From Bin5 sp965208965 (lineage in GTDB: Bacteria; Chloroflexota; Anaerolineae; Caldilineales; Caldilineaceae): 64,000 nt of DNA. The stretch's first letter is position 1. Each line of letters opens with the position of its first letter. The position numbers and the translations under genes are program-made. Of the stretch, positions 18,900 through 28,104 are shown in pieces. The DNA lies in the NCBI GenBank assembly GCA_965208965.1, contig OZ242384.1:806001-870000 (forward strand). Reading direction: 5' to 3'. The notes below the pieces were generated by a model. That model was not told the origin of the DNA. It made no database searches and worked only from the letters and a program-made list of their open reading frames with translations.

Positions 18900-20447
18900 A
18901 TGGCCAACTCTACTCCGCCCGCCGTAGAAATGCGGGAAATCACCAAACGGTTTCCCGGGGTCCTGGCAAATGACAGCGTCGACTTGACGGTAGATAAGGG
19001 TGAGATACATGCCTTGTTGGGGGAAAACGGCGCCGGAAAGTCGACGCTGATGAATATTCTGGCGGGGTTGTATCTGCCCGAAGAGGGTCATGTGCTGCTG
19101 CACGGCCGTGCTGTGCATATCGACTCGCCCAAGACTGCCTTCGACCTTGGCATCGCCATGGTGCACCAGCATTTCAAACTGGTGATGAACCAGACTGTCG
19201 CTGAGAACATCATTCTGGGGCTGGATGACCCATACTGCGCGCCTGGCGAGCGGGGACGCTTCAAACCGCTGCGGCTGGATGTGCAGCGAGTGCAGCGGCG
19301 AATTGCGGAGGTGAGCGAGCAGTATGATCTGCACGTAGACTCGGAAGCGTTTGTCTGGCAGTTGAGCGTCGGCGAGCAGCAGCGGGTCGAAATCTTGAAA
19401 GCGCTGTACCGCGGGGCGGACATTCTGATCCTTGATGAACCGACAGCCGTTTTGACCCCGCAAGAGGCGGACGCGCTGGGCCAGACGATGCAGCGCATGG
19501 TGCAGGAGGGCAAGACGATCATCTTCATCAGCCATAAGCTGGATGAGGTGACCCGTTTTGCCGACCGGGTGACGGTGCTGCGCCAGGGGCGGGTGGTGGC
19601 CAGCGAGGACGTGACCGGCGAAACCAGCCCCGCGCATCTGGCCGAGTTGATGGTGGGGCGGTCGGTCATCTTCCGCATTGACAAGGAGGAGCAGGAGTTC
19701 GGCGAGACCTGTCTGGAGGTCGAAGAGATCTGCTGCATGAACGATAAGCGCTTGCCGGCCCTGCGGGATGTTTCATTGCAGATCCGAAGAGGCGAAATCC
19801 TTGGCATTGCCGGTGTTGCCGGCAACGGGCAGAAGGAACTGGCCGAGCTGTTGACCGGTCTAAGGCGGGCGACCAGCGGGCGTTTTCGGCTGCTGGGACA
19901 GGAGCTCACCAACAAGACGCCGCGCGCCATCATCGACGCCGGCATTGCCCACGTCCCGGAAAGCCGCATCCACGTGGGCTCGGTCGGCTCGATGAATGTG
20001 GCTGACAACATCGCGCTCAAACACTACCGGGACAAGCCGGGGCCGTTCCTCGATCGCGACGGTCTGGACACGATGAGCGCGGAGCTGGTGGACGAGTTCA
20101 ACGTGGACACGCCCGGCATCACGACCAATGCAGGCGCCCTCTCCGGCGGCAATCTGCAGAAGCTGATTCTGGCCCGCGAACTGACGACAAACCCGAAGCT
20201 GCTCATCGCGGCCCATCCGACGCAGGGGCTGGACGTGGGCGCGACCGAGGCGGTGCGTCAGCGGCTGCTGGAGCAGCAGGCGGCCGGCGTGGCGGTGCTG
20301 CTGATCAGCGAGGACCTGGATGAGTTATTCAGCCTGGCCGACCGCGTCGCCGTTCTCAACGGCGGGCGCGTGATGGGCGTCGTCGATATCGGCGCGGCCA
20401 CGCGCGAGGAGATCGGGCTGATGATGGCAGGCGAGCAGACGGCCTGA
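18900..20447 (+). CDS. Double-domain ABC transporter ATPase of the BMP/ribose-type importer
   Basis: 515 residues. Two ABC modules in tandem, as in RbsA/MglA/YufO. Module 1: Walker A 'GENGAGKSTLMNIL', signature 'LSVGEQQRVEILKAL', Walker B 'ILILDEPTAVLTP'. Module 2 has the expected degenerate Walker A 'GVAGNGQKELAELL' with 'ALSGGNLQKLILAREL' and 'LLIAAHPTQGLDVG', where the Walker B glutamate is replaced by His. The start at 18900 is chosen because a frame beginning at 18807 adds 31 residues unlike the family. It energises uptake for the BMP proteins, but the two permease genes that normally follow are not here. Confidence 0.9.
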   Translation: MANSTPPAVEMREITKRFPGVLANDSVDLTVDKGEIHALLGENGAGKSTLMNILAGLYLPEEGHVLLHGRAVHIDSPKTAFDLGIAMVHQHFKLVMNQTVAENIILGLDDPYCAPGERGRFKPLRLDVQRVQRRIAEVSEQYDLHVDSEAFVWQLSVGEQQRVEILKALYRGADILILDEPTAVLTPQEADALGQTMQRMVQEGKTIIFISHKLDEVTRFADRVTVLRQGRVVASEDVTGETSPAHLAELMVGRSVIFRIDKEEQEFGETCLEVEEICCMNDKRLPALRDVSLQIRRGEILGIAGVAGNGQKELAELLTGLRRATSGRFRLLGQELTNKTPRAIIDAGIAHVPESRIHVGSVGSMNVADNIALKHYRDKPGPFLDRDGLDTMSAELVDEFNVDTPGITTNAGALSGGNLQKLILARELTTNPKLLIAAHPTQGLDVGATEAVRQRLLEQQAAGVAVLLISEDLDELFSLADRVAVLNGGRVMGVVDIGAATREEIGLMMAGEQTA

Positions 20448-20466
20448 CCGACATTCGCGAAAAAGT

Positions 20467-20787
20467 ATGGACATTCTGTACAAGGCTGGCTCGGCCGCTC
20501 TGCTGCTGGTGGGCGTGCTCTATCCGCTGGGCGCGATCTACATGATGATGAAGTTCCTCGGGCGCGAAGATTTTCCGCGTCCCTCGCCCGCGTACATGAT
20601 GCTCCATTTCGTCTTGATTGCGACGGTGCCGCTGGCTGGAATTCTGGGAGGATTTGCCGGATTTGCGCCGACACTGTGGCAGAGCCAGGTCATTCGCGCC
20701 ATTGTCTACGGCGCGGGCATTCTCTCTGTGGTCGCGTTCGCGATGCTGATTTTCAGCAGTCCGCGGCAACCGAAGCGCGGTGAGTAG
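20467..20787 (+). CDS. Small three-helix membrane protein, unknown function
   Basis: 106 residues, with helices at about 8-28, 45-68 and 78-98 and a basic C-terminal tail ('PRQPKRGE'). No family recognised. It starts 19 bases after the ABC ATPase stop, so it is probably cotranscribed. It is far too small to be the missing importer permease. No clear ribosome binding site; the hydrophobic pattern and tight packing support it as real. Confidence 0.55.
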   Translation: MDILYKAGSAALLLVGVLYPLGAIYMMMKFLGREDFPRPSPAYMMLHFVLIATVPLAGILGGFAGFAPTLWQSQVIRAIVYGAGILSVVAFAMLIFSSPRQPKRGE

Positions 20788-20823
20788 CCGCTGGCGGAGT
20801 GCACACCACCAGCCATCAGTCTG

Positions 20824-21246
20824 ATGACTGACGCCCCGGTTTTCCTTCCCCGTACGACATACCGCCTGTTCGCCCTCGGCGGCGCGGCAGTGGCGCTACT
20901 CTTCCTGCGGGAGATCCTGAACGGATTCAGTCTGCCTTCCCTGTTCTTTCTGCTGGGGGCGATCGCGTTCGCCCTCATCCATGTGCGCTGGGCGCTGATG
21001 CGGATGGAGTTGACCGCCGACAGCGTGACGGTACGCGCGCCGATGCAGGCGACCACGCAGATTCAGTTCCGTCAGATGATCACCTGTGAGGAGGCCGGCC
21101 GCTTTATGCCCGGGGTGAGCCTTGTTTACTGGCCCGTTTCTGCCGAGGGTATCGTAGAAATGGATGTGCCCCGCACGCTGTTTTTGCCGGCTTTAGCGCG
21201 GCAGGATGAACTGCTGGCCGCCCTGCAGGAGCGGATACCTGAATAA
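20824..21246 (+). CDS. Two-helix membrane protein with PH-like C-terminal domain
   Basis: 140 residues. Two N-terminal helices (about 12-30 and 37-55), then 'MRMELTADSVTVRAPMQAT' and a run of beta strands, the pattern of bacterial PH domains. Function unknown. The ATG lies within a small inverted repeat, TCAGTC/GACTGA (20816-20831), so the start codon could be masked in the mRNA. It sits 36 bases after the preceding small membrane protein, likely in the same transcript. Confidence 0.6.
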   Translation: MTDAPVFLPRTTYRLFALGGAAVALLFLREILNGFSLPSLFFLLGAIAFALIHVRWALMRMELTADSVTVRAPMQATTQIQFRQMITCEEAGRFMPGVSLVYWPVSAEGIVEMDVPRTLFLPALARQDELLAALQERIPE

Positions 21247-21272
21247 CTCGATGGCAATTCAGTCAGGGGAGC

Positions 21273-22448
21273 TTGAACAGAGTGGCGGCAGAACAGCCAA
21301 AGGTGTTGTTCGTCACGGGTGAATATCCGCCGATGGTGGGTGGGGTCGGCAGGTTTACGGCCGAGCTGGCTGCGGCTCTGCAGGCGCAGGGCGCGCAGGT
21401 TGCCGTCCTGAGCGATGAGCAGGTTCCTGGGTCCACAGGCACGGGAGCAGTTCGTGTGCTGCCGGGACGCCGCGGTTGGGGCTGGCGAATCCTGTCCGAT
21501 ATTCCGGCTTGCGCCCGTGCCGCCGGCGCCGAATGGGTTCATATTCAGTACCAGACTGCCGCCTATGGGATGCATCCGGCCGTCAACGTCCTGCCTTACT
21601 TCCTCAGGCGACACGGTCTGCGCGGCGCCTGGACTTATCACGATCTGCGGGTTCCCTATCTCTTTCCCAAGGCGGGCGCGCGGCTGCGGAACTGGGTCAC
21701 GCGGCTGCCGTTGCGCGCGGCGGATGCAGTGGTGGTTACGAATCAGAGCGACTGGGAATCGGTGCAAGGGCGGGTGCAGCGGGGCCAGCTTCACCGCATT
21801 CCGATCGGCAACGACATAAAGAGCCGGCAGTTTTCGGCGGAGGAGCGGACTCGGCGGCGCGCGGCGCGCGGTTACGGCAGTGAACAGCTGGTGCTGGGCT
21901 ACTTTGGCTTTCTCAACGCCAGCAAAGGCGGGCTTACGCTGGTCGAAACCTTGGCGACACTGGCAGGTGAGGGACGGGACGTGTACCTGATGATGATCGG
22001 CGAACGAGTGGGGGCCAGCGACGAGACGAACTTCAGGTATCTGCAGCGGGTCGAGGCTGCCATCTCTGAGCATGGGCTGGACAGCCGCGTGCAGTGGACG
22101 GGCCACCAGTCGGATGCCGAAGTTGTGGCTGACTTCAACGCCATCGATGTGTTGGTGATGCCGTATGAGGATGGGATGAGCATGCGCCGCAGTACGTTGA
22201 CGGCCGCGCTGGCCAACGGCTGCGCGATCGTTACGACGCATCCGCAGACGCCGACACCGGAACTGGTGGCAGACTCCGACCTGGTTCTTGTGCCCCCCAG
22301 AGACCCAGCGGCTACCGCGGAAGCGGTGCGGCGCATCGCCGAGGATCCGCGCCTGGCGGAGAACCTGCGCGCCAACGCCCAACGGGCGGCCCGCCAGTTC
22401 AGTTGGGAAGTGATCGCGACACGACATCTGGAGATGTACAGCGCATAG
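21273..22448 (+). CDS. Glycosyltransferase family 4 protein
   Basis: 391 residues, two Rossmann domains of GT-B fold. N-terminal 'LFVTGEYPPMVGGVGRFTAE' is the usual acceptor-side loop; the C-terminal donor domain has 'LGYFGFLNASKGGLTLVETL' and 'DVLVMPYEDGMSMRRSTLTA', in place of the common E-x7-E. It transfers a sugar from a nucleotide donor to an unknown acceptor, probably for surface glycans. The start is TTG at 21273, preceded by AGGGGAGC; a GTG nine bases later is the alternative. Confidence 0.85.
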   Translation: MNRVAAEQPKVLFVTGEYPPMVGGVGRFTAELAAALQAQGAQVAVLSDEQVPGSTGTGAVRVLPGRRGWGWRILSDIPACARAAGAEWVHIQYQTAAYGMHPAVNVLPYFLRRHGLRGAWTYHDLRVPYLFPKAGARLRNWVTRLPLRAADAVVVTNQSDWESVQGRVQRGQLHRIPIGNDIKSRQFSAEERTRRRAARGYGSEQLVLGYFGFLNASKGGLTLVETLATLAGEGRDVYLMMIGERVGASDETNFRYLQRVEAAISEHGLDSRVQWTGHQSDAEVVADFNAIDVLVMPYEDGMSMRRSTLTAALANGCAIVTTHPQTPTPELVADSDLVLVPPRDPAATAEAVRRIAEDPRLAENLRANAQRAARQFSWEVIATRHLEMYSA

Positions 22449-22577
22449 GCGGTCCTTCCTCATATTATCGTTTCCTGTTCGTTGACCGGCCTCAGGTCGC
22501 GTTGTACACTGTCTGCACCCAGAAGGTTTGCAAAGCTACCAGCCACTGACCACCAGTGTATGCAGGGAGGCAAAGAG

Positions 22578-23561
22578 ATGGAATATCGCGCATTTGGACG
22601 CACAGGACTGGACGTATCCGCAATCGGATTCGGCTGCTGGGAGATCGGCGGCGGGTACGGACACTTTGACGAGAGCGACGTTGTCAAGGCGGTGCAGCGA
22701 GCGCTCGATCTTGGGATCAATCTCTTTGACACGGCCGAGGGCTACGGCTTTGGCCAGTCTGAGCAGATTCTGGGCAAGGCCCTGGGCGCGCGGCGTCAGG
22801 AGGCAATCGTCGTCACCAAGTGGGGCATCTACCAGCAGGAAGGCAAATGGCGCCGCGACAGCCGCCGCGAGACGGCTCTTGCGGCCATCGACCGCAGCCT
22901 CAAGGCGCTCGGGACCGACTATGTGGATGTCTATCTGGTCCACTGGCCGGATAGGGATGTGCCGCTGGATGAGCCGATGGGCGTGCTGGAGGAGATTGTG
23001 CAAGCGGGAAAGGCCCGCTTTGTCGGCGTCTCCAACTTCCGCCCGCAACAGATCGAGACCTGTATGGAGACGCGGCGGGTGGATATCGCCCAGTACGGCT
23101 ACCATATGTTCGATCGCCGCCTGGAGCGCGAAATCTTCCCCACGATTGCAAAGCATGAAATCGGTCTGATGACGTACGGATCGCTGGCGCATGGACTGCT
23201 GACGGGGACGTTTACAGCCGAGACGACGTTCGACGAAAATGACTGGCGTTCCAACGGGACAGCCTTCAACATCCCGCTGTTAACGGAGGAGGTCTTTGCG
23301 AGGAACGTGGCCGCGGTAGACGACCTCAAGCCGATCGCTGCCCGGCACGGCAAGACAATGCCCCAGCTTGCGCTGCGCTGGGCGCTGTCGAATCAGGTTG
23401 TAAGTGTGGCGCTGATCGGGTTCCGCCGCCCGGAGGAGGTCGAGGAAAACGTAGCCGGTCTCGACTGGTCACTTGACCAGGAGACGCTGGAGGAGATTGA
23501 CGCGGTGTTCGCCAAACACGGTGTGGACACGGCGCCGGCAGCCTGGGTGGAGGAGGAGTAG
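22578..23561 (+). CDS. Aldo/keto reductase
   Basis: 327 residues. Typical N-terminus 'RAFGRTGLDVSAIGFGCWE'. Catalytic tetrad visible: Asp and Tyr in 'FDTAEGYGFG', Lys in 'VVTKWG' and His in 'VYLVHWPD'. NADPH-site segment near the C-terminus 'VVSVALIGFRRPEEVEEN'. It reduces aldehydes or ketoses. The ATG at 22578 follows AGGGAGG; a frame starting at 22482 adds a non-family extension. It is followed by the PhyH gene on the same strand. Confidence 0.9.
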   Translation: MEYRAFGRTGLDVSAIGFGCWEIGGGYGHFDESDVVKAVQRALDLGINLFDTAEGYGFGQSEQILGKALGARRQEAIVVTKWGIYQQEGKWRRDSRRETALAAIDRSLKALGTDYVDVYLVHWPDRDVPLDEPMGVLEEIVQAGKARFVGVSNFRPQQIETCMETRRVDIAQYGYHMFDRRLEREIFPTIAKHEIGLMTYGSLAHGLLTGTFTAETTFDENDWRSNGTAFNIPLLTEEVFARNVAAVDDLKPIAARHGKTMPQLALRWALSNQVVSVALIGFRRPEEVEENVAGLDWSLDQETLEEIDAVFAKHGVDTAPAAWVEEE

Positions 23562-23644
23562 TCGCGTAGCGAGAAATCTGCTGACGGTAAAGGAGATCTC
23601 TAAACGTTGCCGAATCCGGTTTCATAAGGAAAGGACTTTGTTGC

Positions 23645-24439
23645 ATGGCAACTACACGCCTGCGCGTACTGTCTGAGGAGCAGGTCAGGCAGTTCAGGCT
23701 CAACGGCTTTCTGACCGTAGAGAATGTTCTCTCGGCGGAGGAGGTGGCGTCTCTGGCGGCCCACACCGATCTGATCGCGGCCGGCAAGGTCGAACAGATC
23801 CCGGAGACGAGCATCCAACTGGAAAAGGTGTTCCGGGAAGGCGAACGTGAAGTTGCGGACCAGGTGCTGTCGGTGCGCAAACTGTACAATCTGGCCGTCT
23901 ATGACGAAGTTATGTGGGGCCATGCGACTCATCCCAAGATCGTCGACATCATTGCCGATCTATTGGGGAGCGATGACATCAAGATGTACGGCGACCAGTT
24001 GTTCATGAAGGCGCCGGTCACGGGGACGGAGCAGCCGTGGCACCAGGATTCGGCGTCGTGGCGGGATATACTCCCGATGGACCTGGTATCGGCGTGGACG
24101 GCGATCGATCAGGCCACGGTGGAGAACGGCTGCCTGAACTTCTGTCCCGGTACGCACCGCTGGGGGATGATGAGAGGGGAGCGTCTGTCCTGGTTCGTGG
24201 AAGATCTAGGGAACGAGCAGTGGCCGATCATGCCTGCGCCATTGAATGCGGGCAGCATCAGTTTTCATCACAGCCTGGTGTTGCACCAAAGCAACGCCAA
24301 CCTGTCGGGGAAACGGCGGCGCGGCTATGCGGTCCACTACATGCGGGCGTCGTCGCGGCGGGATGAATCGGTTACGGATGCGCCGAAGATGCCGCCGTTC
24401 AAGCAGGTGCGGGGGCGTTCGTTTGCGGGACGGGTGTGA
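23645..24439 (+). CDS. Phytanoyl-CoA dioxygenase (PhyH) family protein
   Basis: 264 residues. Metal site H-x-D in 'QPWHQDSASWRDILPMD', then 'WTAIDQATVENGCLNFCPG', distal His in 'SFHHSLVLHQSNANLSGKRR' with the following Arg residues for 2-oxoglutarate. Only distantly like the PhyH protein at 8774. It lies 83 bases after the aldo/keto reductase, which suggests a joint catabolic role for the two. The RecQ-like gene begins 20 bases after its stop, but that gene's lower GC and different role suggest a junction rather than an operon. Confidence 0.88.
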   Translation: MATTRLRVLSEEQVRQFRLNGFLTVENVLSAEEVASLAAHTDLIAAGKVEQIPETSIQLEKVFREGEREVADQVLSVRKLYNLAVYDEVMWGHATHPKIVDIIADLLGSDDIKMYGDQLFMKAPVTGTEQPWHQDSASWRDILPMDLVSAWTAIDQATVENGCLNFCPGTHRWGMMRGERLSWFVEDLGNEQWPIMPAPLNAGSISFHHSLVLHQSNANLSGKRRRGYAVHYMRASSRRDESVTDAPKMPPFKQVRGRSFAGRV

Positions 24440-24458
24440 ATTTGGAGAAAAACATTGG

Positions 24459-26528
24459 ATGAAGTTTGATCGAAATCGGGCTCTGGAATTGCTCCGAGAA
24501 GGCACTGGTCTCCCTCACGCAGAATTCCACGAAAATCAAGACAGTGCTATTCAACACGTTGTAGAAGGCAATGGTTCTCTGCTTGTCGTGCAAAAGACAG
24601 GCTGGGGCAAGAGCAACGTGTATTTCATCGCTGCCAAATTGCTACGGGAGCAAGGCGCCGGGCCGGCACTGTTGATTTCGCCTCTCCTTTCACTGATGCG
24701 GAACCAGATTGTAGCAGCCCGTCGCATGGGGGTGCGGGCGGAGCCCATAAACTCAAGCAACACGCAGGACTGGGAAGACATCATTGTCAAGGTCCATCGG
24801 GATGAAGTGGACATATTGCTGATATCTCCAGAACGCTTGGCCAATCTGAAATTTCGCGAGCAAGTACTGGGCGTTATAGCACAAGACATCGTGTTCTTGG
24901 TTGTAGACGAGGCGCATTGCATTTCGGACTGGGGGCACGATTTTCGGCCTGATTACCGACGAATTGAGCGCCTTGTGCAATTGTTTCCTAACAATCTGAG
25001 GCTGTTAGCCACCACTGCCACTGCTAACCGTCGCGTGATGGACGATTTGCGAGAGATTCTGGGTCCCAATCTGCATGTAATGCAAGGGAACTTAAATCGT
25101 TCCAGTCTCACGTTGCAGACGATAAGGATACCCGATCCATTCCAACGCATGGCTTGGCTTGCAGAATGGCTACCTAGGATGAGAGGAAGTGGCATCGTCT
25201 ATGTCTTGACAGTGCGTGATGCCGAACGTTTAACAACATGGTTGAAACGTCGCGCGTTTAGCGTGGAAGTCTATACCGGACAGATGGCAAACGAGGAACG
25301 TGAACGTCTGGAAAACTTACTTCTGGAAAACCGTGTAAAAGCCCTTATAGCGACGGTAGCATTGGGAATGGGCTTCGATAAACCGGATTTGGGATTTGTC
25401 GTTCACTACCAGGCGCCAGGTTCTGTTGTATCCTATTACCAGCAAGTGGGGCGTGCCGGACGTGACGGCAACGACGCTTACGGCATTCTGCTTAGTGGTA
25501 GAGAAGAGACAGATATCCTTGAGTACTTTATCAGGAGCAGTTTCCCCACACCTAAGGAAGTGGAGAAGATTGTAGAAGCTCTAGAACGATCGCCCGATGG
25601 ACTTTCCACTTACGAGTTGCAAAACGAGGTCAATATCAAGCCTACACGCTTGACCCAAGCCACCAAAATCTTGGCACTTGAATCACCTGCACCCCTTGTG
25701 CGACAAGGAAACAAATGGCAGTTAACTCCTACCCAACTGTCAGCTTCGTTTTGGGAGCGGATCAGACGGCTGACGGATTTGCGCAAGGAAGAGCAAGAAC
25801 AGATGCAAGAATACGTGTCTTTGCGCAACGGACATATGAAATTCTTGATCGCAGCCCTAGATGGCGATCCAGGCGACGTCGGATTGTCCCGTTTGCCTCA
25901 GCTTCCGGCGAGCACAAATCCTTATCTGATGCAGGCAGCCGAACGGTTTCTACGCAGTAACATGGGAACGATTTCCCCCCGCAAGAGGTGGCCTACCGCT
26001 ATGGGTACACCTGAATACAATGGAAGAATCCCCCAAGAACTGCAAGCTAGCACTGGAAAGAGCCTGTGTGACTGGAACGATGGAGGCTGGGGAACTGAGG
26101 TCAGCCACGGGAAGTACACAGCCGGCCAATTCTCTGATGACTTGGTGCAGGCCTGCGCCGACCTTGTACGCAAGTGGGCCCCCCATCCATTTCCCCAGTG
26201 GGTCACGTGTATTCCCTCGCGGCGGAGCCCCAATCTCGTGCCGGATTTTGCCCGTCGTTTGGCCTCGGCATTGCAGCTTCCGTTCCACTCTTCCCTAATT
26301 AAGGTGCGGGAGCATCCTCCCCAAAAGGAGATGGCCAATTCTGCGCACCAGTGTCGAAACCTAATCGGGTCCATGCAAACCGATATTAAGAATGTAGAAC
26401 GCGGGCCGGTATTGTTGGTGGATGATATAGTGGATTCAGGCTGGACTTTCACAATGGCTGCCTCACTACTACGCAAAGCGGGCAGTGGCGAGGTGTGGCC
26501 GCTGGCTTTAGCCGATGCAAAGGGTTGA
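24459..26528 (+). CDS. RecQ-like helicase with C-terminal phosphoribosyltransferase domain (RqlH/PsyrT-like)
   Basis: 689 residues. Helicase motif I 'VQKTGWGKSNVYF' (GWGKS rather than the common GGGKS), DEAH box in 'VVDEAHCISDWGHDFRPDYR' (a RecQ hallmark), motif III 'LLATTATAN', motifs V-VI 'GMGFDKPDLGFVVHYQ' and 'YYQQVGRAGRDG'. No HRDC domain. The last 150 residues form a PRTase-like domain with the PRPP loop 'VLLVDDIVDSGWTFT'. Helicase-PRTase followed by DprA is the layout of RqlH/RqlI and of PsyrTA, where the helicase is the toxic partner. Start at 24459 chosen because the longer frame from 24246 reads the PhyH gene out of phase. Lower GC than its neighbours suggests transfer. Confidence 0.85.
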   Translation: MKFDRNRALELLREGTGLPHAEFHENQDSAIQHVVEGNGSLLVVQKTGWGKSNVYFIAAKLLREQGAGPALLISPLLSLMRNQIVAARRMGVRAEPINSSNTQDWEDIIVKVHRDEVDILLISPERLANLKFREQVLGVIAQDIVFLVVDEAHCISDWGHDFRPDYRRIERLVQLFPNNLRLLATTATANRRVMDDLREILGPNLHVMQGNLNRSSLTLQTIRIPDPFQRMAWLAEWLPRMRGSGIVYVLTVRDAERLTTWLKRRAFSVEVYTGQMANEERERLENLLLENRVKALIATVALGMGFDKPDLGFVVHYQAPGSVVSYYQQVGRAGRDGNDAYGILLSGREETDILEYFIRSSFPTPKEVEKIVEALERSPDGLSTYELQNEVNIKPTRLTQATKILALESPAPLVRQGNKWQLTPTQLSASFWERIRRLTDLRKEEQEQMQEYVSLRNGHMKFLIAALDGDPGDVGLSRLPQLPASTNPYLMQAAERFLRSNMGTISPRKRWPTAMGTPEYNGRIPQELQASTGKSLCDWNDGGWGTEVSHGKYTAGQFSDDLVQACADLVRKWAPHPFPQWVTCIPSRRSPNLVPDFARRLASALQLPFHSSLIKVREHPPQKEMANSAHQCRNLIGSMQTDIKNVERGPVLLVDDIVDSGWTFTMAASLLRKAGSGEVWPLALADAKG

Positions 26529-26535
26529 GTACGAT

Positions 26536-27984
26536 ATGACGAACCTCACTGCGAATACACAGGCCATCCTGATGCTGGTTTCGCCACTCATAGCAGGCGG
26601 GTCAACGGAACGGAAGCTTCTTCTTACCCACCGCGAATACACTAACTTGGTTAAGGCCTTACAACAGATAGACTGTCAGCCCGCCGATCTGATAGACAGG
26701 GAGAAGGTTTCGGACATTCTGAAGACGTTGGAGAAACACCAGTTCGACCAGGAACGTCTCAGTCGGTTGCTGGGACGAGGAATGCAGCTGGGACTGGCGC
26801 TAGAACACTGGCAGCAGCGCTCAATTCAGGTCATCAGCCGTGCAGACGACATGTACCCTCAGCGCCTTAAGAAGACATTACAGCACCTCGCCCCAGCATT
26901 ACTTTATTTTTGTGGGGACATCGCCCTGTTGCAGAGGGGCGGTCTAGCGGTAGTAGGCTCCCGCCATGTGGATGCTGATCTACTCGCATATACACGCAAC
27001 GTGGGTGAATTAGCGGCAAACGCAGATTGCACAATTGTTTCAGGGGGTGCAAAAGGCATTGATCAGGCAGCGATGCAAGGAGCGACCGCTGCGGGGGGGC
27101 ATGTCATTGGTGTAGTGGCCAACAATCTGGAATCTGCCGTGATGCGCAACCGCAATGACCTATTGCAAGGGAGATTGTTGTTGTGTTCGCCCTTTGACCC
27201 CGCTGTGCGATTTGAAGTCTGGCGGGCAATGGACCGAAACAAACTGATTTATGCCTTGTCCGATATCGCCTTGGTGGTCGAATCCGAAGTGGAAAAGGGG
27301 GGCACGTGGCAGGGTGCCGTGGAACAAATTCAGAAGTTGAAGGTGGTTTCCGTCTATACGCGAACATCAGGTCCCGATTCGAGCGGCCTAAAGGCGTTGC
27401 GCAGGCTGGGGGCACACAGCTGGCCGGAATTCGACGACGTAAAGGACTTGCGCAGATTTATGCATGACATCAGGAAGCGCGACAAGGACTCTGACCTTCC
27501 CCTTTTCAGTCAGCAGACTACCCCAGCAATCGACAAATCCGGGATGGTCGTTGACACCGCTCTTACAGAAGCATCCATGAAATCGCCAGAAGAACCGGAC
27601 GCGTTAACTATAGCGGAATCGGCTACATCTCCCGAATCGTACGGTCCGCACTCACCATTGCCGGTCAGCCAAGAAGAATCCCGGCAGGCACCTAGACAGG
27701 AACATTCATGGGGAGACCAGCTCTTCGCGCACGTAGAGGAGATTATATTGCAGTTGTTGGATGAACTTGGCCCCCTGAAACTGGAAGAGATTGCCACTTA
27801 CTTGAGAACGACGAAAGGCCCAAAAGGGCAAACTGCAATGTGGCTGAGACGAATGCTGGACGCGGACAAGATTGAAAAGCTTCCTAAGTCTGGCTATCAA
27901 AGCACCAAAAGAAACCAGATGTCTTTCTCACGGCCACTCGACGAATCTGCCGCGTCTTCCATCTCCTCGGTTGCGAAGCAATAA
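26536..27984 (+). CDS. DprA/Smf-like protein (RqlI/PsyrA-like partner)
   Basis: 482 residues. DprA Rossmann fold: 'YPQRLKKTLQHLAPALLYF', 'GLAVVGSRHVDADLLAYTR', 'TIVSGGAKGIDQAAMQGA' and 'SDIALVVESEVEKGGTWQG'. After an acidic, Ser/Pro-rich linker (about 325-390) comes a winged-helix-like C-terminus ('EEIILQLLDELGPLKLEEIA'). The gene starts seven bases after the helicase stop; an ATG at 26515 would overlap it by 14 bases. Chromosomal DprA loads RecA on incoming DNA, but this pairing with a RecQ-PRTase matches RqlI, reported to restrain the RqlH helicase, and the PsyrTA antiphage pair. It lacks competence gene neighbours. Confidence 0.85.
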   Translation: MTNLTANTQAILMLVSPLIAGGSTERKLLLTHREYTNLVKALQQIDCQPADLIDREKVSDILKTLEKHQFDQERLSRLLGRGMQLGLALEHWQQRSIQVISRADDMYPQRLKKTLQHLAPALLYFCGDIALLQRGGLAVVGSRHVDADLLAYTRNVGELAANADCTIVSGGAKGIDQAAMQGATAAGGHVIGVVANNLESAVMRNRNDLLQGRLLLCSPFDPAVRFEVWRAMDRNKLIYALSDIALVVESEVEKGGTWQGAVEQIQKLKVVSVYTRTSGPDSSGLKALRRLGAHSWPEFDDVKDLRRFMHDIRKRDKDSDLPLFSQQTTPAIDKSGMVVDTALTEASMKSPEEPDALTIAESATSPESYGPHSPLPVSQEESRQAPRQEHSWGDQLFAHVEEIILQLLDELGPLKLEEIATYLRTTKGPKGQTAMWLRRMLDADKIEKLPKSGYQSTKRNQMSFSRPLDESAASSISSVAKQ

Positions 27985-28104
27985 GACTTGCAAGACCCGT
28001 ACCCGGACCACTGCTCAGATACTCTGCTCCTCCGAAACCTGTCGAACAATTTGCCAAAGCGCAGGTGTTATTCAGATCTCCTCTCCAACCGCTGCCCAAC
28101 TGCG

